Of a stretch of 10,159 nt of DNA, positions 1-8,411 are shown one piece after another; positions within the stretch are counted from its first letter, which is position 1; every line of letters starts with the position of its first letter. The stretch is taken from NCBI GenBank assembly GCA_937902695.1, contig CALFNI010000479.1, positions 1 to 10,159 of the forward strand, in the 5' to 3' direction. Under the pieces are notes generated by a model. It ran no database searches. It was not told the DNA's origin and saw nothing but the letters and a program-made list of their open reading frames with translations. The DNA comes from an uncultured Rhodanobacteraceae bacterium (GTDB lineage: Bacteria; Pseudomonadota; Gammaproteobacteria; Xanthomonadales; Rhodanobacteraceae). Made by a program: the position numbers and the translations under genes.

Positions 1-1235
1 CCTACACGTTCTGGACCTTCGGCGGCACCGTGCCCGGCAGCTTCATCCGCGTGCGACAGGGCGACACCGTCGAGTTCCACCTGCGCAACGATCCTTCGAA
101 CAAGATGCCGCACAACATCGACCTGCACGGCGTGACCGGGCCGGGCGGCGGCGCGGCGTCGAGCTTCACGGCGCCAGGCCACGAATCGCGCTTCACGTTC
201 AAGGCGCTCAACCAGGGCATCTACGTCTACCACTGCGCGACCGCGCCGGTCGGCATGCACGTCGGCAACGGCATGTATGGCCTGATCCTCATCGAGCCGC
301 CCGAAGGCCTGCCGAAGGTCGACCACGAGTACTACGTGATGCAGGGCGATTTCTACACGACGGGCAAATACCGCGAGAAGGGACTGCAGCCGTTCGACAT
401 GGAAAAGGCGATCGACGAAAGGCCGACCTACGTGCTGTTCAACGGTGCCGAGGGCTCGCTGACCGGCGACAAGGCGCTCGCCGCGAAGGCCGGCGAGACC
501 GTGCGCCTCTTCGTCGGCAACGGCGGTCCGAACCTCGTCTCGAGCTTTCACGTGATCGGCGAGATCTTCGACCGCGTCCAGCAGGAAGGCGGCACGCATC
601 CGCAGGAGAACGTGCAGACGACGCTGATTCCGGCCGGCGGCGCGGCGATCGTCGAGTTCCACACCGAGGTGCCCGGCAGCTACGTGCTCGTCGACCATTC
701 GATCTTTCGCGCGTTCAACAAGGGCGCGCTCGCGATGCTGAAAGTGGAAGGACCCGAGAACAAAGCCATCTATTCGGGCAAGGAAGTCGATTCGGCCTAT
801 ATCGGCGATCGCGCGGAGCCGAACCTCAAATCGGTCACGACGGCGACGAAGGCGGCGGCTGCGGGCGCGCTGACAGTCGAAGATCAGGTCAATGCCGGCA
901 AGGCGCTCTTCACCGGCACGTGCGCGGTCTGTCATCAGGCGAACGGCGAAGGCCTGCCGGGCGTCTTTCCGCCGCTGGCGAAGTCGAGCCTGATCGCGGC
1001 CGATCCGAAGCGCCCGATCGAGATCCTGCTGCACGGCCTCACCGGCAAGGTGACCGTCAACGGCAACGAATACAACTCGGTCATGCCGCCGATGACGCAG
1101 CTCAACGACGACGAGATCGCGAACATCCTGACCTTCGTGCTCAACAGCTGGGGCAACCCGGGCGGACGCATCACGGCCGACGAGGTCGCGAAAGCGCGCG
1201 CGCAGCCCGCACCGGCCGCGCCGGCTGCACACTGA
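1..1235 (+). CDS. nirK: Copper-containing nitrite reductase (NO-forming) fused to a C-terminal cytochrome c domain, 5' partial
   Basis: Periplasmic nitrite reductase that makes nitric oxide in denitrification. The reading frame is open from base 3, so the signal peptide and first cupredoxin strands lie outside the window. Counting the GTG at 30 as residue 1, all copper ligands are visible: type 1 copper His28, Cys69, His77, Met82; type 2 copper His33, His68, His223; catalytic Asp31 and His174. The short Cys-to-His loop (CATAPVGMH) and NGMYG are typical of class II, AniA-like enzymes rather than the Alcaligenes class I type. A linker (about 245-285) leads to a class I cytochrome c domain with CAVCH (298-302) and an axial Met in VMPPM (352 or 355), then an Ala/Pro-rich tail. 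This three-domain layout is known from Ralstonia pickettii NirK, where the tethered heme feeds electrons to copper. It is the first visible gene of a nirK-nirV-sco operon. The identity is firm. Confidence 0.96.
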   Translation, partial: YTFWTFGGTVPGSFIRVRQGDTVEFHLRNDPSNKMPHNIDLHGVTGPGGGAASSFTAPGHESRFTFKALNQGIYVYHCATAPVGMHVGNGMYGLILIEPPEGLPKVDHEYYVMQGDFYTTGKYREKGLQPFDMEKAIDERPTYVLFNGAEGSLTGDKALAAKAGETVRLFVGNGGPNLVSSFHVIGEIFDRVQQEGGTHPQENVQTTLIPAGGAAIVEFHTEVPGSYVLVDHSIFRAFNKGALAMLKVEGPENKAIYSGKEVDSAYIGDRAEPNLKSVTTATKAAAAGALTVEDQVNAGKALFTGTCAVCHQANGEGLPGVFPPLAKSSLIAADPKRPIEILLHGLTGKVTVNGNEYNSVMPPMTQLNDDEIANILTFVLNSWGNPGGRITADEVAKARAQPAPAAPAAH

Positions 1236-1243
1236 GGCACACG

Positions 1244-2044
1244 ATGCGACACACCTTCCCCCGCTACGCCGCCGCACTTGCGCTGCTCTGCGCAGTCGCG
1301 AGCGCGACGGTCGCGCGGACTGCCGAGTACGTCGCGCTGCCGGGCGGCACGTTCGAGAGCGTGCTGCCGGCCGACGGGAAGTCCGCCGATGCGAAGGTCG
1401 CGCCGTTTCGCCTGCGCGTCACGCCGGTCACGAACGGCGAGTTCCTCGCGTTCGTCGCGGCGCACCCCGAATGGCGGCGCGACCGCGTCGCGCGCATCTT
1501 CGCCGAGGCGCGCTATCTCCAATCGTGGGCCGCACCCGACACGCTCGGCGCCGCGGTGCTGCCGGAACAGCCGGTCACGAACGTCAGCTGGTTCGCTGCC
1601 GAAGCGTTCTGCGAGAGCGAATCGGCACGCCTGCCGACCTGGTACGAATGGGAGCTCGCCGCCGCGTCGGATGCGACGCGCGTCGACGCCCGCGCCGATC
1701 CCGCCTGGCGCGAGCGCATCCTCGCCTGGTATGCGCGGCCCTCGACCGAGGCGCTCGCGCCGGTCGGCGGCGAGGCGAATCTCTACGGCGTGCGCGACCT
1801 GCATGGCCTCGTCTGGGAATGGGTCGACGACTTCAACGCGCTGCTCGTCAGCGCCGACAACCGCGAGCAGGGCGATCCCGATCTGCTGCGCTTCTGCGGG
1901 GCCGGCGCGATCACGTTGCAGCAGCGCGAGAATTATGCGGTTTTGATGCGCATCGCGATGCTCTCGTCATTGAAGGCCGTCGATACGACCGCCAACCTCG
2001 GCTTTCGCTGCGCGAAGCCCGCGCCATCGGAGAACACTCGATGA
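1244..2044 (+). CDS. nirV: NirV-like protein, SUMF1/formylglycine-generating-enzyme fold
   Basis: A 266-residue exported protein of the FGE-sulfatase/SUMF1 fold, the family called NirV when next to nirK; its biochemical role is not established. The start is the ATG at 1244, with a GAGG Shine-Dalgarno (1234-1237) overlapping the nirK stop. Residues 1-26 form a signal peptide (AALALLCAVASATVA, then ARTAEY). Family landmarks follow in order: VTNGEFLAF (62-70), VTNVSWFAAEAFC (111-123), RLPTWYEWELAAA (129-141), NLYGV and WEWVDDF (about 179-197), and the C-terminal GFRCAK (253-258). The paired copper cysteines (C-x4-C) that make formylglycine in true FGEs are absent: the only cysteines in the mature region are 123, 218 and 256. 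It is therefore probably not a formylglycine synthase. It sits 8 nt after nirK and overlaps the next gene by 4 nt, so it is cotranscribed and translationally coupled. Confidence 0.88.
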   Translation: MRHTFPRYAAALALLCAVASATVARTAEYVALPGGTFESVLPADGKSADAKVAPFRLRVTPVTNGEFLAFVAAHPEWRRDRVARIFAEARYLQSWAAPDTLGAAVLPEQPVTNVSWFAAEAFCESESARLPTWYEWELAAASDATRVDARADPAWRERILAWYARPSTEALAPVGGEANLYGVRDLHGLVWEWVDDFNALLVSADNREQGDPDLLRFCGAGAITLQQRENYAVLMRIAMLSSLKAVDTTANLGFRCAKPAPSENTR

Positions 2045-2646
2045 GATTCCTCCTTCGCCTGATGCGTGCCGCGTTCGTGCCGCTGCTGTTCGGCGCCGCC
2101 GCGCTGTTCTGGGCCGCGACATCGCCGGCGCGCGGCAGCGAGGTGCCGACGGACTCGCTCTATCGGCTCGATGTTCCGCTCGTCGATCAGGACGGCAAGG
2201 GCCAGCATCTCGCCGACCGACGCGGCCGGCCGCTCGTCGTGGGCATGTTCTATACGTCCTGCCACAACGTCTGTCCGCTCATCGTCGACACGATGCTCGC
2301 GACCGAGCGCGCGCTCGCAGCCGGCGGCCGGGGCGGCGTCGACGTGCTGCTCGTCAGCTTCGATGCGAGCCGCGACGATCCGATCGCGCTCAGGCGCGCC
2401 GCGGACTCGCGCAAGCTCGACCTGCAGCGCTGGACCCTCGCCCGTGCCGAGCCCGCGGACGTGCGCAAGCTCGCGGCGGTGCTCGGCATCCAGTATCGGC
2501 AGCTCGACGACGGCGAGTTCAATCATTCGAGCGCCCTGGTCCTGCTCGACGCGCAAGGCCGCATCGCCGCACGTACCGAAACGATCGGGACGACGGACGC
2601 CGCGTTCATCGCAGCGATCGACGCGACGCTCGCCGCGACGGAGTGA
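2041..2646 (+). CDS. Sco1/SenC/PrrC-family copper chaperone
   Basis: A 201-residue thioredoxin-fold protein of the Sco family, which binds copper and delivers it to (or reduces cysteines of) copper enzymes such as cytochrome oxidase. Residues 10-32 form a hydrophobic N-terminal signal or anchor, placing the domain in the periplasm. The copper motif CHNVC (Cys74, Cys78) follows VVGMFYTS, and the third ligand is His162 in FNHSS. SFDASRDDP (106-114) matches the usual Sco SxDxxxD region. The ATG at 2041 overlaps the nirV stop (ATGA) and has GGAGAA at 2029-2034. Because it is locked into the nirK-nirV operon, the likely client is NirK copper rather than, or besides, an oxidase; this is inference from context. 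It is the last gene of the operon before a 113-nt gap. Confidence 0.9.
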   Translation: MRFLLRLMRAAFVPLLFGAAALFWAATSPARGSEVPTDSLYRLDVPLVDQDGKGQHLADRRGRPLVVGMFYTSCHNVCPLIVDTMLATERALAAGGRGGVDVLLVSFDASRDDPIALRRAADSRKLDLQRWTLARAEPADVRKLAAVLGIQYRQLDDGEFNHSSALVLLDAQGRIAARTETIGTTDAAFIAAIDATLAATE

Positions 2647-2674
2647 TGGCCGGCGCGTCCGGCGGGCGGCGCGC

Positions 2675-2703
2675 TTGACTCGCCGCGGATCGGGCCGGAT
2701 GCT
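2675..2703 (+). promoter_or_regulatory. Possible sigma70-like promoter in the sco / response-regulator gap
   Basis: The 113-nt gap (2647-2759) contains TTGACT (2675-2680), a near match to the -35 consensus, and after 17 nt GATGCT (2698-2703), a weak -10. This would allow the two-component genes to be transcribed separately from nirK-nirV-sco. Downstream lies an imperfect dyad, CTGACCGG (about 2708) with CCGGTTTCAG (about 2729), which could be an operator. No convincing terminator with a T tract follows sco, so read-through from the nirK operon is also possible. Confidence 0.28.
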
Positions 2704-2759
2704 GCGGCTGACCGGGTTCGCAGACGAGCCGGTTTCAGCCGAGCAGGCAGACGGGTTCC

Positions 2760-3502
<743 letters not shown>

Positions 3503-3506
<4 letters not shown>

Positions 3507-5548
3507 ACACGCAATCTGCCCCTTGGATGGGCGAAGCCGACCTCTTCCGGTCGTTGTTCGACACCGCGCCCGACGCGATGATCGTCGTCGATCGCCAGGG
3601 CCGCATCGTGCTCACCAATCCGCAGGCCGAGCGCCTCTTCGGCTATGCGCCGGGCGAGCTCGCCGGCAACCTCGTCGAGATGCTGCTGCCCGAAGCCGCG
3701 CGCGGCAGCCACGTGCGCCATCGCGACAACTACATGGGCAACCCGCGCGTGCGGCCGATGGGTGCCGGCTACGAGCTGACCGGCATCCGCAGGAGCGGGG
3801 AGACGTTTCCGGTCGAGATCGGTCTCAGCCCGATCCACGCCGGAAACTCGACGCTGTTCGCGGCGTCGATCCGCGACATCTCCGAGACGCGGCGCGTGCG
3901 CCAGGCGCTGACGCGCGCGCGTCACGACACCTTCGCCGCGCAGATCGGGCGGCTCGCGCTCGAGGCGCCGACGTACGAGACCGCCGTCGAGAGCACGCCG
4001 GCGCTGATCGCCTCGGCGCTCGAGATCGGCACGGTAGTTCTCCTCTTCGCCGATTCGCGGCGCAACCAGCTCGCGATCCGCAGCGAAGTCGCGCTGCCGC
4101 CGTCGCTGCGCGAATCGCTTGCGAGCGCGTTGCCGCAGGCGGCGCTGCTCGGCGAGTTCCCGCGCAACACCACCGGCGGCGCCACGTTGAAATCGCTCGA
4201 TGCCGTGCGCTTTCCGCTGCTGCGTCCCGCACTCGCGCAGGCCGGTTTCCGCGACATCGCGATCGTGCCGCTTCTGGACCGTTACGAGCCGATGGGCGCG
4301 ATCGTCGTGCTTTCGAAGAAGCAGGACGCGTTCGAGCGCGACGCGCTGCATTTCCTGCAATCGGTCGCGAACCTGCTCGCCGCGGCGATCCAGCGCAGCC
4401 GCAGCGAAGAGCAGCTTGCGCACTCGCAACGCCTCGAGGCGGTCGGTCAGCTGACCGGCGGCATCGCGCACGATTTCAACAACCTGCTCACGGTCGTTTC
4501 CGGCAACCTGCAGCTGATGGAAGCGGGCCTCGCCGATCATCCGGAGCTCGGCGAGATCATCGAGAGCGCGCTTCGCGCGGTCGACCGCGGCGCGGCGCTG
4601 ACGCGCAAGCTGCTCGCGTTCGCGCGGCGCCAGCGCCTGATGCCGCGCGAAGTCGCAACCCCGCAACTCCTCGCGGACCTTCGTCAGATGCTGCAGCGCA
4701 CGCTCGGCGAGCGCATCTCGATCTCGGTCGAATGCGGCGACGACGTGCCGGCCGTCTTTGCCGATCCGGGCGAGCTCGACGCCGCACTGCTCAACCTCGC
4801 GCTCAATGCGCGCGACGCGATGCCGCGCGGCGGCGAGCTCAGGATCTCGGCCGAGCGCAGCGTCTACGCCGGCGACGGCGAGCTCGATCCCGGCACGTAC
4901 GTCGTCTTCCACGTCGCCGACACCGGCGCCGGCATGCCGCCGGAAGTGCTGGCGCGCGCGCTCGAGCCGTTCTTCACGACCAAGGAAGCCGGCAAAGGCA
5001 ATGGCCTTGGTCTCAGCATGGTGTACGGGTTCGTCAAGCAGTCCGGAGGCCGGGTCGCGATCGAGAGCGCGCCCGGCGTCGGCACGCGCGTGGACCTGCA
5101 TCTGCCGGCGCGGGCGCCCAATCCAGCGCCGCAGCGCGTTGCGGCCGGTGCCGCCCCGGTACACGAGGGACGCGAGACGATCCTGATCGTCGAGGACGAG
5201 CCCGACGTGCGCGCGATCGCCACGGCGTTCCTGCGCTCGCTTGGCTACACGACATACGAAGCGGAAAGCGGCGAGATCGCGCTGGACGTAGTGGCCGCGC
5301 ATCCGGACGTCGCATTCCTGTTCTCGGATGTGGTGCTCGGCAGCGGAATGACCGGCTACGAGCTCGTGCGCGAAGTCCGCAAGCGGCGTCCCGGCCTGCC
5401 GGTACTGCTGACGTCGGGATACGAGCGTGCCGGCAGCGAGCCGGAAGACGCGCCTCTGGCGGATGTCGAGATGCTGCGCAAACCGTACCGGCGCGAGCAG
5501 CTCGGCGCGGCGGTCCGCAAGGCGTTTGGCGCCGCGAACGCGCGATAG
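3503..5548 (+). CDS. Soluble PAS-GAF hybrid histidine kinase with C-terminal receiver
   Basis: A 681-residue sensor kinase with no transmembrane segment, so it senses a cytoplasmic signal. Domains in order: PAS (about 12-128; DAMIVVDRQGRIVLTNPQAE, GYELTGIRRSGETFPVEI), GAF-like (about 150-298), HisKA with phospho-acceptor His323 in GGIAHDFNNLL, HATPase_c with N box Asn431/Asn435, G1 DTGAGMP (473-479), F box EPFFTTK (488-494) and G2 GNGLGLS (499-505), then a receiver domain with Asp565, phospho-acceptor Asp609 in FSDVVL, Thr637 and Lys660. No HPt domain is present. The ATG at 3503 overlaps the response-regulator stop (ATGA), so translation is probably coupled. The PAS resembles a common soluble type; at the position aligned by eye with the FixL heme histidine there is Arg84, so heme binding is not supported. 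How phosphate passes between its own receiver and the OmpR-type partner is unclear. Confidence 0.93.
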
Positions 5549-5553
5549 CGCGC
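5540..5553. terminator. Weak GC hairpin between convergent kinase and Crp/Fnr genes
   Basis: GCGCG (5540-5544) pairs with CGCGC (5549-5553) around the loop ATAG, which contains the kinase stop codon; CTTTC follows on the + strand. Only 8 nt separate the two convergent stops, so any termination signal must lie here. The stem is short and the T tract poor, so this is a tentative call. Confidence 0.22.
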
Positions 5554-5556
5554 CTT

Positions 5557-6288
5557 TCAGTGCACCGAGGCGCAACCGCTCGCCATCGCGACGATGCGTT
5601 CCGCATCCAGCATCTTGATCTCGCGCCGCAGGACGGCGATGCAGCCGATCTCCTGCAGATGCGACAGTGCGCGGCTGACGGTTTCGTGCTTGAGCGCAAG
5701 GTAGTTCGCCATGTCCGCGCGGCTCATGCGCAGGATGAAATGACGATCGCTGAAGCCAAGCGCCGCGCAACGACCCGCGATGTCGACCAGGAACGCGGAT
5801 ACGCGCTGTTCCGCCGAAAGCGTGCCGAGTGCGAGCATCCAGGCGCGATCGCGGCGAATCTCTTCGGCCATCGCGGCGGTGAAGCGCGCGTGCATGTCCG
5901 GCAGGCCGAACAGCGCCCTCAGGACAGGCGGATACGGCAATTCCCAGACTTCGCCGTCTTCGAGCGCGACCGCGTCGCACGCGTATGCCGCAAGCCCGAT
6001 CGACTCGACGCCGATCAGGTCGCCGCGCATGCGGAAACCGGTAACCTGCTCGCGACCGTCACCCGAAAGCTCCGAGGTCTTGAAGCAGCCCACGTGTACG
6101 AGGTAAAGCGCGTGAAACGGCTGCCCCGCCCGATAGACGCTCTGGCCGGCCTTGATCTTGCGGCGAAGGACGGGCACATGCTCGCGCAGCCGTTCGATAT
6201 CGATGCCGGCGTTCGCGGCAACGAGCGCCGGCGGACGGCGCGACTGCAACGGGGCGGAAACGGCGGCGAGCATCGGCATGGCGTTCAC
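5557..6288 (-). CDS. Crp/Fnr-family transcription regulator without Fe-S cysteine cluster
   Basis: A 243-residue regulator. The cyclic-nucleotide-binding-type sensor domain spans about 38-140 (IKAGQSVYRAGQPFHALYLV, SGDGREQVTGFRMRGDLIG), followed by a dimer helix and the winged HTH (about 160-225). The recognition helix region KHETVSRALSHLQ (200-212) keeps Glu202, Ser205 and Arg206, the E-x2-S-R pattern of E. coli FNR, predicting a TTGAT-N4-ATCAA-like site. Unlike FNR, the first cysteine is at 68, so the N-terminal Fe-S ligands are missing, and the position matching FNR Cys122 is Trp115 (EVWELP). Cys68, 104, 174, 216 and 239 remain. It therefore probably senses something other than O2 through a 4Fe-4S cluster, as in Dnr/NnrR-like or FixK-like branches. 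The GTG start at 6288 is chosen because AGGAGG lies 8 nt upstream; ATG codons at 6279 and 6273 are too far from it. It converges on the kinase gene. Confidence 0.9.
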   Translation of the reverse strand: MNAMPMLAAVSAPLQSRRPPALVAANAGIDIERLREHVPVLRRKIKAGQSVYRAGQPFHALYLVHVGCFKTSELSGDGREQVTGFRMRGDLIGVESIGLAAYACDAVALEDGEVWELPYPPVLRALFGLPDMHARFTAAMAEEIRRDRAWMLALGTLSAEQRVSAFLVDIAGRCAALGFSDRHFILRMSRADMANYLALKHETVSRALSHLQEIGCIAVLRREIKMLDAERIVAMASGCASVH

Positions 6289-6296
6289 CGGTTCGT

Positions 6297-6302
6297 CCTC
6301 CT
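6297..6302 (-). promoter_or_regulatory. Strong Shine-Dalgarno fixing the GTG start of the Crp/Fnr gene
   Basis: On the minus strand, a perfect AGGAGG (6302-6297) is followed by 8 nt and then GTG (6288-6286). The in-frame ATG at 6279-6277 would be 17 nt away. The spacing favours GTG. The reading frame continues open upstream to 6633, but that stretch runs through the intergenic region and into the transporter gene and has no protein-like character. Confidence 0.72.
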
Positions 6303-6350
6303 GATCGTGCGAGGTGACCGTTAGGCAACGTCTGTCGCATCGGGACGTCG

Positions 6351-6380
6351 GTTCCGCAACGGTGTGTAACGGCGTGTAAC
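6351..6380. repeat. Tandem 10-bp repeats upstream of the Crp/Fnr gene
   Basis: On the minus strand the segment reads GTTACACGCC, GTTACACACC, then a degenerate GTTGCGGAAC: two near-identical 10-bp units and a partial third, each about one helical turn. It lies about 65-95 nt upstream of the Crp/Fnr start, where a regulator would bind. No FNR-type inverted site was seen in this 167-nt interval (6289-6455). The rest of the interval holds only GC-rich hairpins near the transporter stop. Confidence 0.4.
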
Positions 6381-6381
6381 A

Positions 6382-6441
6382 GGCCCCTTGCGGGCCGGGG
6401 CCGCCGCCAGGTCCGCACGGCGCCGCGCGGGGGAAACCCGC
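6382..6441 (-). terminator. GC-rich hairpins downstream of the transporter gene
   Basis: Two potential hairpins follow the NRAMP-family stop on the minus strand: GCGGG (6427-6431) with CCCGC (6437-6441), and GGCCCC (6382-6387) with GGGGCC (6397-6402). Neither is followed by a clear T run in the minus direction, so if they end transcription it would be inefficiently or with help. Read-through into the Crp/Fnr gene, 167 nt downstream in the same direction, is possible. Confidence 0.3.
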
Positions 6442-6455
6442 TACGCCGCAACGCG

Positions 6456-7772
6456 CTAATCCGGCAGCCACATCCGCACGGCGGCGATGCCCATGATGGC
6501 CGTCGCGAGCCATCCAAGGAGCACGACGGGGCGGCTTGCGGTATAGGCGCCCATGACGGATCGCTTCGACACGAGAACGATGATGACGGCCATCAAGGGA
6601 ACCGCGATCACGCCGTTGATCACCGCGCTCCAAAAGAGCGCTCGCATCGGATCTATCGGCAGGAACTGGATGACGAGCCCGGCGCAGACGGCGACCGCGA
6701 TGATCGCGTAGAACGCGCGAGCGTCGCCGGCCTTGCGCTCGAGGCCCCAGTTCCAGCTCATGGCCTCGCAGAGTGCGTAGGCCGCCGAGCCCGCGAGCAC
6801 GGGAACCCCGATCAATCCGACGCCCAGAATGCCGAGAGCGAAAACGACGAACGCGAAGTTGCCGGCAAGCGGCCGCAGCGCGTTCGCGGCCTCCGCGGCC
6901 GTGGTGATGTTCGTAACGCCGGCCGCGTGCAGCGTGACTGCCGTCGCCAGGATGATGAAGTACGCCGTGACGTTGGAATAGAACATGCCGCTCCAGGTGT
7001 CCCAGCGGATGCGGCGCAGCTCGGAGTCAGCCGCGGCGTCGTCGAGCAGGAGCGAGGCGGAACCTCGAGGCGCCTGCATGTCCTCGACTTCCTCGGAAGC
7101 CTGCCAGAAGAAAAGGTAGGGGCTGATGGTGGTGCCGAAAATACCGACGATCACCGTCGCTGCGGCGGAGTCCAGGGCGAAACGCGGCCAGACCGTTCGT
7201 ATCGCCACCTCTCTCCACGGCACGTTCACGACGAACAGGACCGCGGCATAGGCAAGCAACGAGAGCGTCAGCCATTTCAGAAACGATACATAGCGATGGT
7301 ATGGAACGAATACCTGGAGCAGCACGGTTCCGAACACGAACAGTGTCGTCATCACGTGGCGATCAACGCCTGTCACCAGCTCCGCGACCTCTCCCATGGC
7401 GGCGACGTCGGCTGCAATGTTGAGTACATTCGCGACGAGCAACAGAAGCACGACACCGTAGAGGACGGGTGCGGGAAAGGCCGACTTGATGTTGGCGGCG
7501 AGCCCCTTTCCGGTGACCCGACCGATCCGCGCGCACATCGACTGGATTGCGGCCATCAGCGGGAAGGCCAGCGGCATCGTCCAGAGCATGTTGAGGCCGA
7601 ACTGCGCGCCGGCCTGCGAGTAGGTGGCGATGCCACTCGGATCATCGTCGGCGACGCCCGTGATGAGCCCCGGGCCCACGCGAGAGAGCGGGTGCTCCCT
7701 GAGGCGCGCCCAGGCAACGTGCAGCCTGCTTCGCTTGCGCGATGCGCCGATGTGCCCGCCTGATTGCGTCAT
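6456..7772 (-). CDS. Divergent NRAMP-family (SLC11-like) metal ion transporter
   Basis: A 438-residue inner-membrane protein with about eleven hydrophobic helices and the LeuT-like NRAMP fold. The first helix carries GPGLITGVADDDPSGIATYSQ (34-53 region), so the family metal-binding DPGN becomes Asp44-Pro45-Ser46-Gly47. In helix 6 (about 205-224), where canonical members have a Met-Pro-His, this protein has Ser217-Pro218-Tyr219. Both metal-contacting side chains (Asn and Met) of Mn/Fe NRAMPs are thus replaced while Asp is kept. Such changes are reported in NRAMP-related magnesium transporters, so Mg2+ or another hard cation is a reasonable guess, but the substrate is not proven; calling it MntH would be unsafe. 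The ATG at 7772 overlaps the upstream gene's stop (ATGA), so it is coupled to the coiled-coil membrane protein. A charged loop, SEEVEDMQAPRGSASLLLDD, follows helix 6 (226-245). Confidence 0.85.
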   Translation of the reverse strand: MTQSGGHIGASRKRSRLHVAWARLREHPLSRVGPGLITGVADDDPSGIATYSQAGAQFGLNMLWTMPLAFPLMAAIQSMCARIGRVTGKGLAANIKSAFPAPVLYGVVLLLLVANVLNIAADVAAMGEVAELVTGVDRHVMTTLFVFGTVLLQVFVPYHRYVSFLKWLTLSLLAYAAVLFVVNVPWREVAIRTVWPRFALDSAAATVIVGIFGTTISPYLFFWQASEEVEDMQAPRGSASLLLDDAAADSELRRIRWDTWSGMFYSNVTAYFIILATAVTLHAAGVTNITTAAEAANALRPLAGNFAFVVFALGILGVGLIGVPVLAGSAAYALCEAMSWNWGLERKAGDARAFYAIIAVAVCAGLVIQFLPIDPMRALFWSAVINGVIAVPLMAVIIVLVSKRSVMGAYTASRPVVLLGWLATAIMGIAAVRMWLPD

Positions 7773-8365
7773 GAACTGTCTGGTTCCTGCCGGGCCTTCT
7801 CTGCCAAAGCCGCCACTTCGTCCCTGTAGCCCTGCGCATCGCCGAAATCGGCGAAGCTGCCGTATCGTGGATGCGCGCCGACAACCTTACGGGCGTGCTT
7901 TATGGGACACCAGTATTGTTCCGTCCTCGACGCGATCTCGCGCACATAGCCGATCAAGCCGTTCGCGTACGAGCAATAGGCGCAATTGAGTTTCTCTATC
8001 GCGTTGAGGTAGGCAAGATAGCGACGATCGAAGATCAAGTAGTCTTTTCTTGCGACCCTGGCAATTCCGTAGATCGGGAAGCAGACGGCCTGGTAGATCG
8101 TGATGAAAACATCCAGCAACGCCAGCGGGACGATCAGTGCGTAGATCACGGGTGCCGTAATCACGATCAGCGGGCGCGCTCCTGCAACGTAGTGCGCCAG
8201 TCGCGTCTTCAGCTCTCGATGTCGATTGAGAACAGCCGCTTCGAACTCGACTTTCCCGTCCTCGATGCGAACGTGCAATTCCGCGCGCGCGAGCGCGAGC
8301 TGCACTTCGAGCTCCTGTTCCAGAACGTGAATCTTCCGCGTGAGATCCGCGACGGTTGGATTCAT
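7769..8365 (-). CDS. Membrane protein of unknown function with N-terminal coiled coil and Cys/His motif
   Basis: A 198-residue protein I cannot assign to a characterised family. Residues 1-60 are charged and heptad-like ([20 protein letters not shown]), a likely coiled coil. Residues 65-102 form a long hydrophobic stretch with a central proline, most simply a membrane hairpin or one long helix. The C-terminal part contains Cys128-x2-Cys131, then Cys153-x3-His157 (YWCPIKHAR), a spacing that could bind zinc or an Fe-S or other metal centre, and a charged tail. The ATG at 8365 is preceded by AAGG about 6 nt upstream. It overlaps the NRAMP-family gene by ATGA, so it is probably an accessory, regulatory or metal-sensing subunit of that transporter; this is inference from coupling. 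It is divergent from the phosphoketolase gene. Confidence 0.8.
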   Translation of the reverse strand: MNPTVADLTRKIHVLEQELEVQLALARAELHVRIEDGKVEFEAAVLNRHRELKTRLAHYVAGARPLIVITAPVIYALIVPLALLDVFITIYQAVCFPIYGIARVARKDYLIFDRRYLAYLNAIEKLNCAYCSYANGLIGYVREIASRTEQYWCPIKHARKVVGAHPRYGSFADFGDAQGYRDEVAALAEKARQEPDSS

Positions 8366-8411
8366 TGCGCACCTTGCCTTCTTGACGTGGCCGCTTCGAC
8401 CTTCACGAAGA

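Noticed and set aside
5540..5556. Strong bidirectional terminator between the convergent genes
   Set aside because: The stem is only 5 bp and no real T tract follows on either strand, so only a weak call is justified.
6600..6625. TTGATCACC and other TTGAT or ATCAA words as FNR boxes
   Set aside because: They lie inside coding sequence and lack the second half-site at the right 4-nt spacing; no full box was seen in any intergenic region.
6289..6633. Possible N-terminal extension of the Crp/Fnr protein to 358 residues
   Set aside because: The extension crosses the intergenic repeats and the end of the transporter gene and does not look like protein; AGGAGG plus GTG at 6288 explains the start.
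6456..7772. Assignment as a standard manganese transporter MntH
   Set aside because: The canonical DPGN and MPH metal-site motifs are both altered, so the specific name is not supported.
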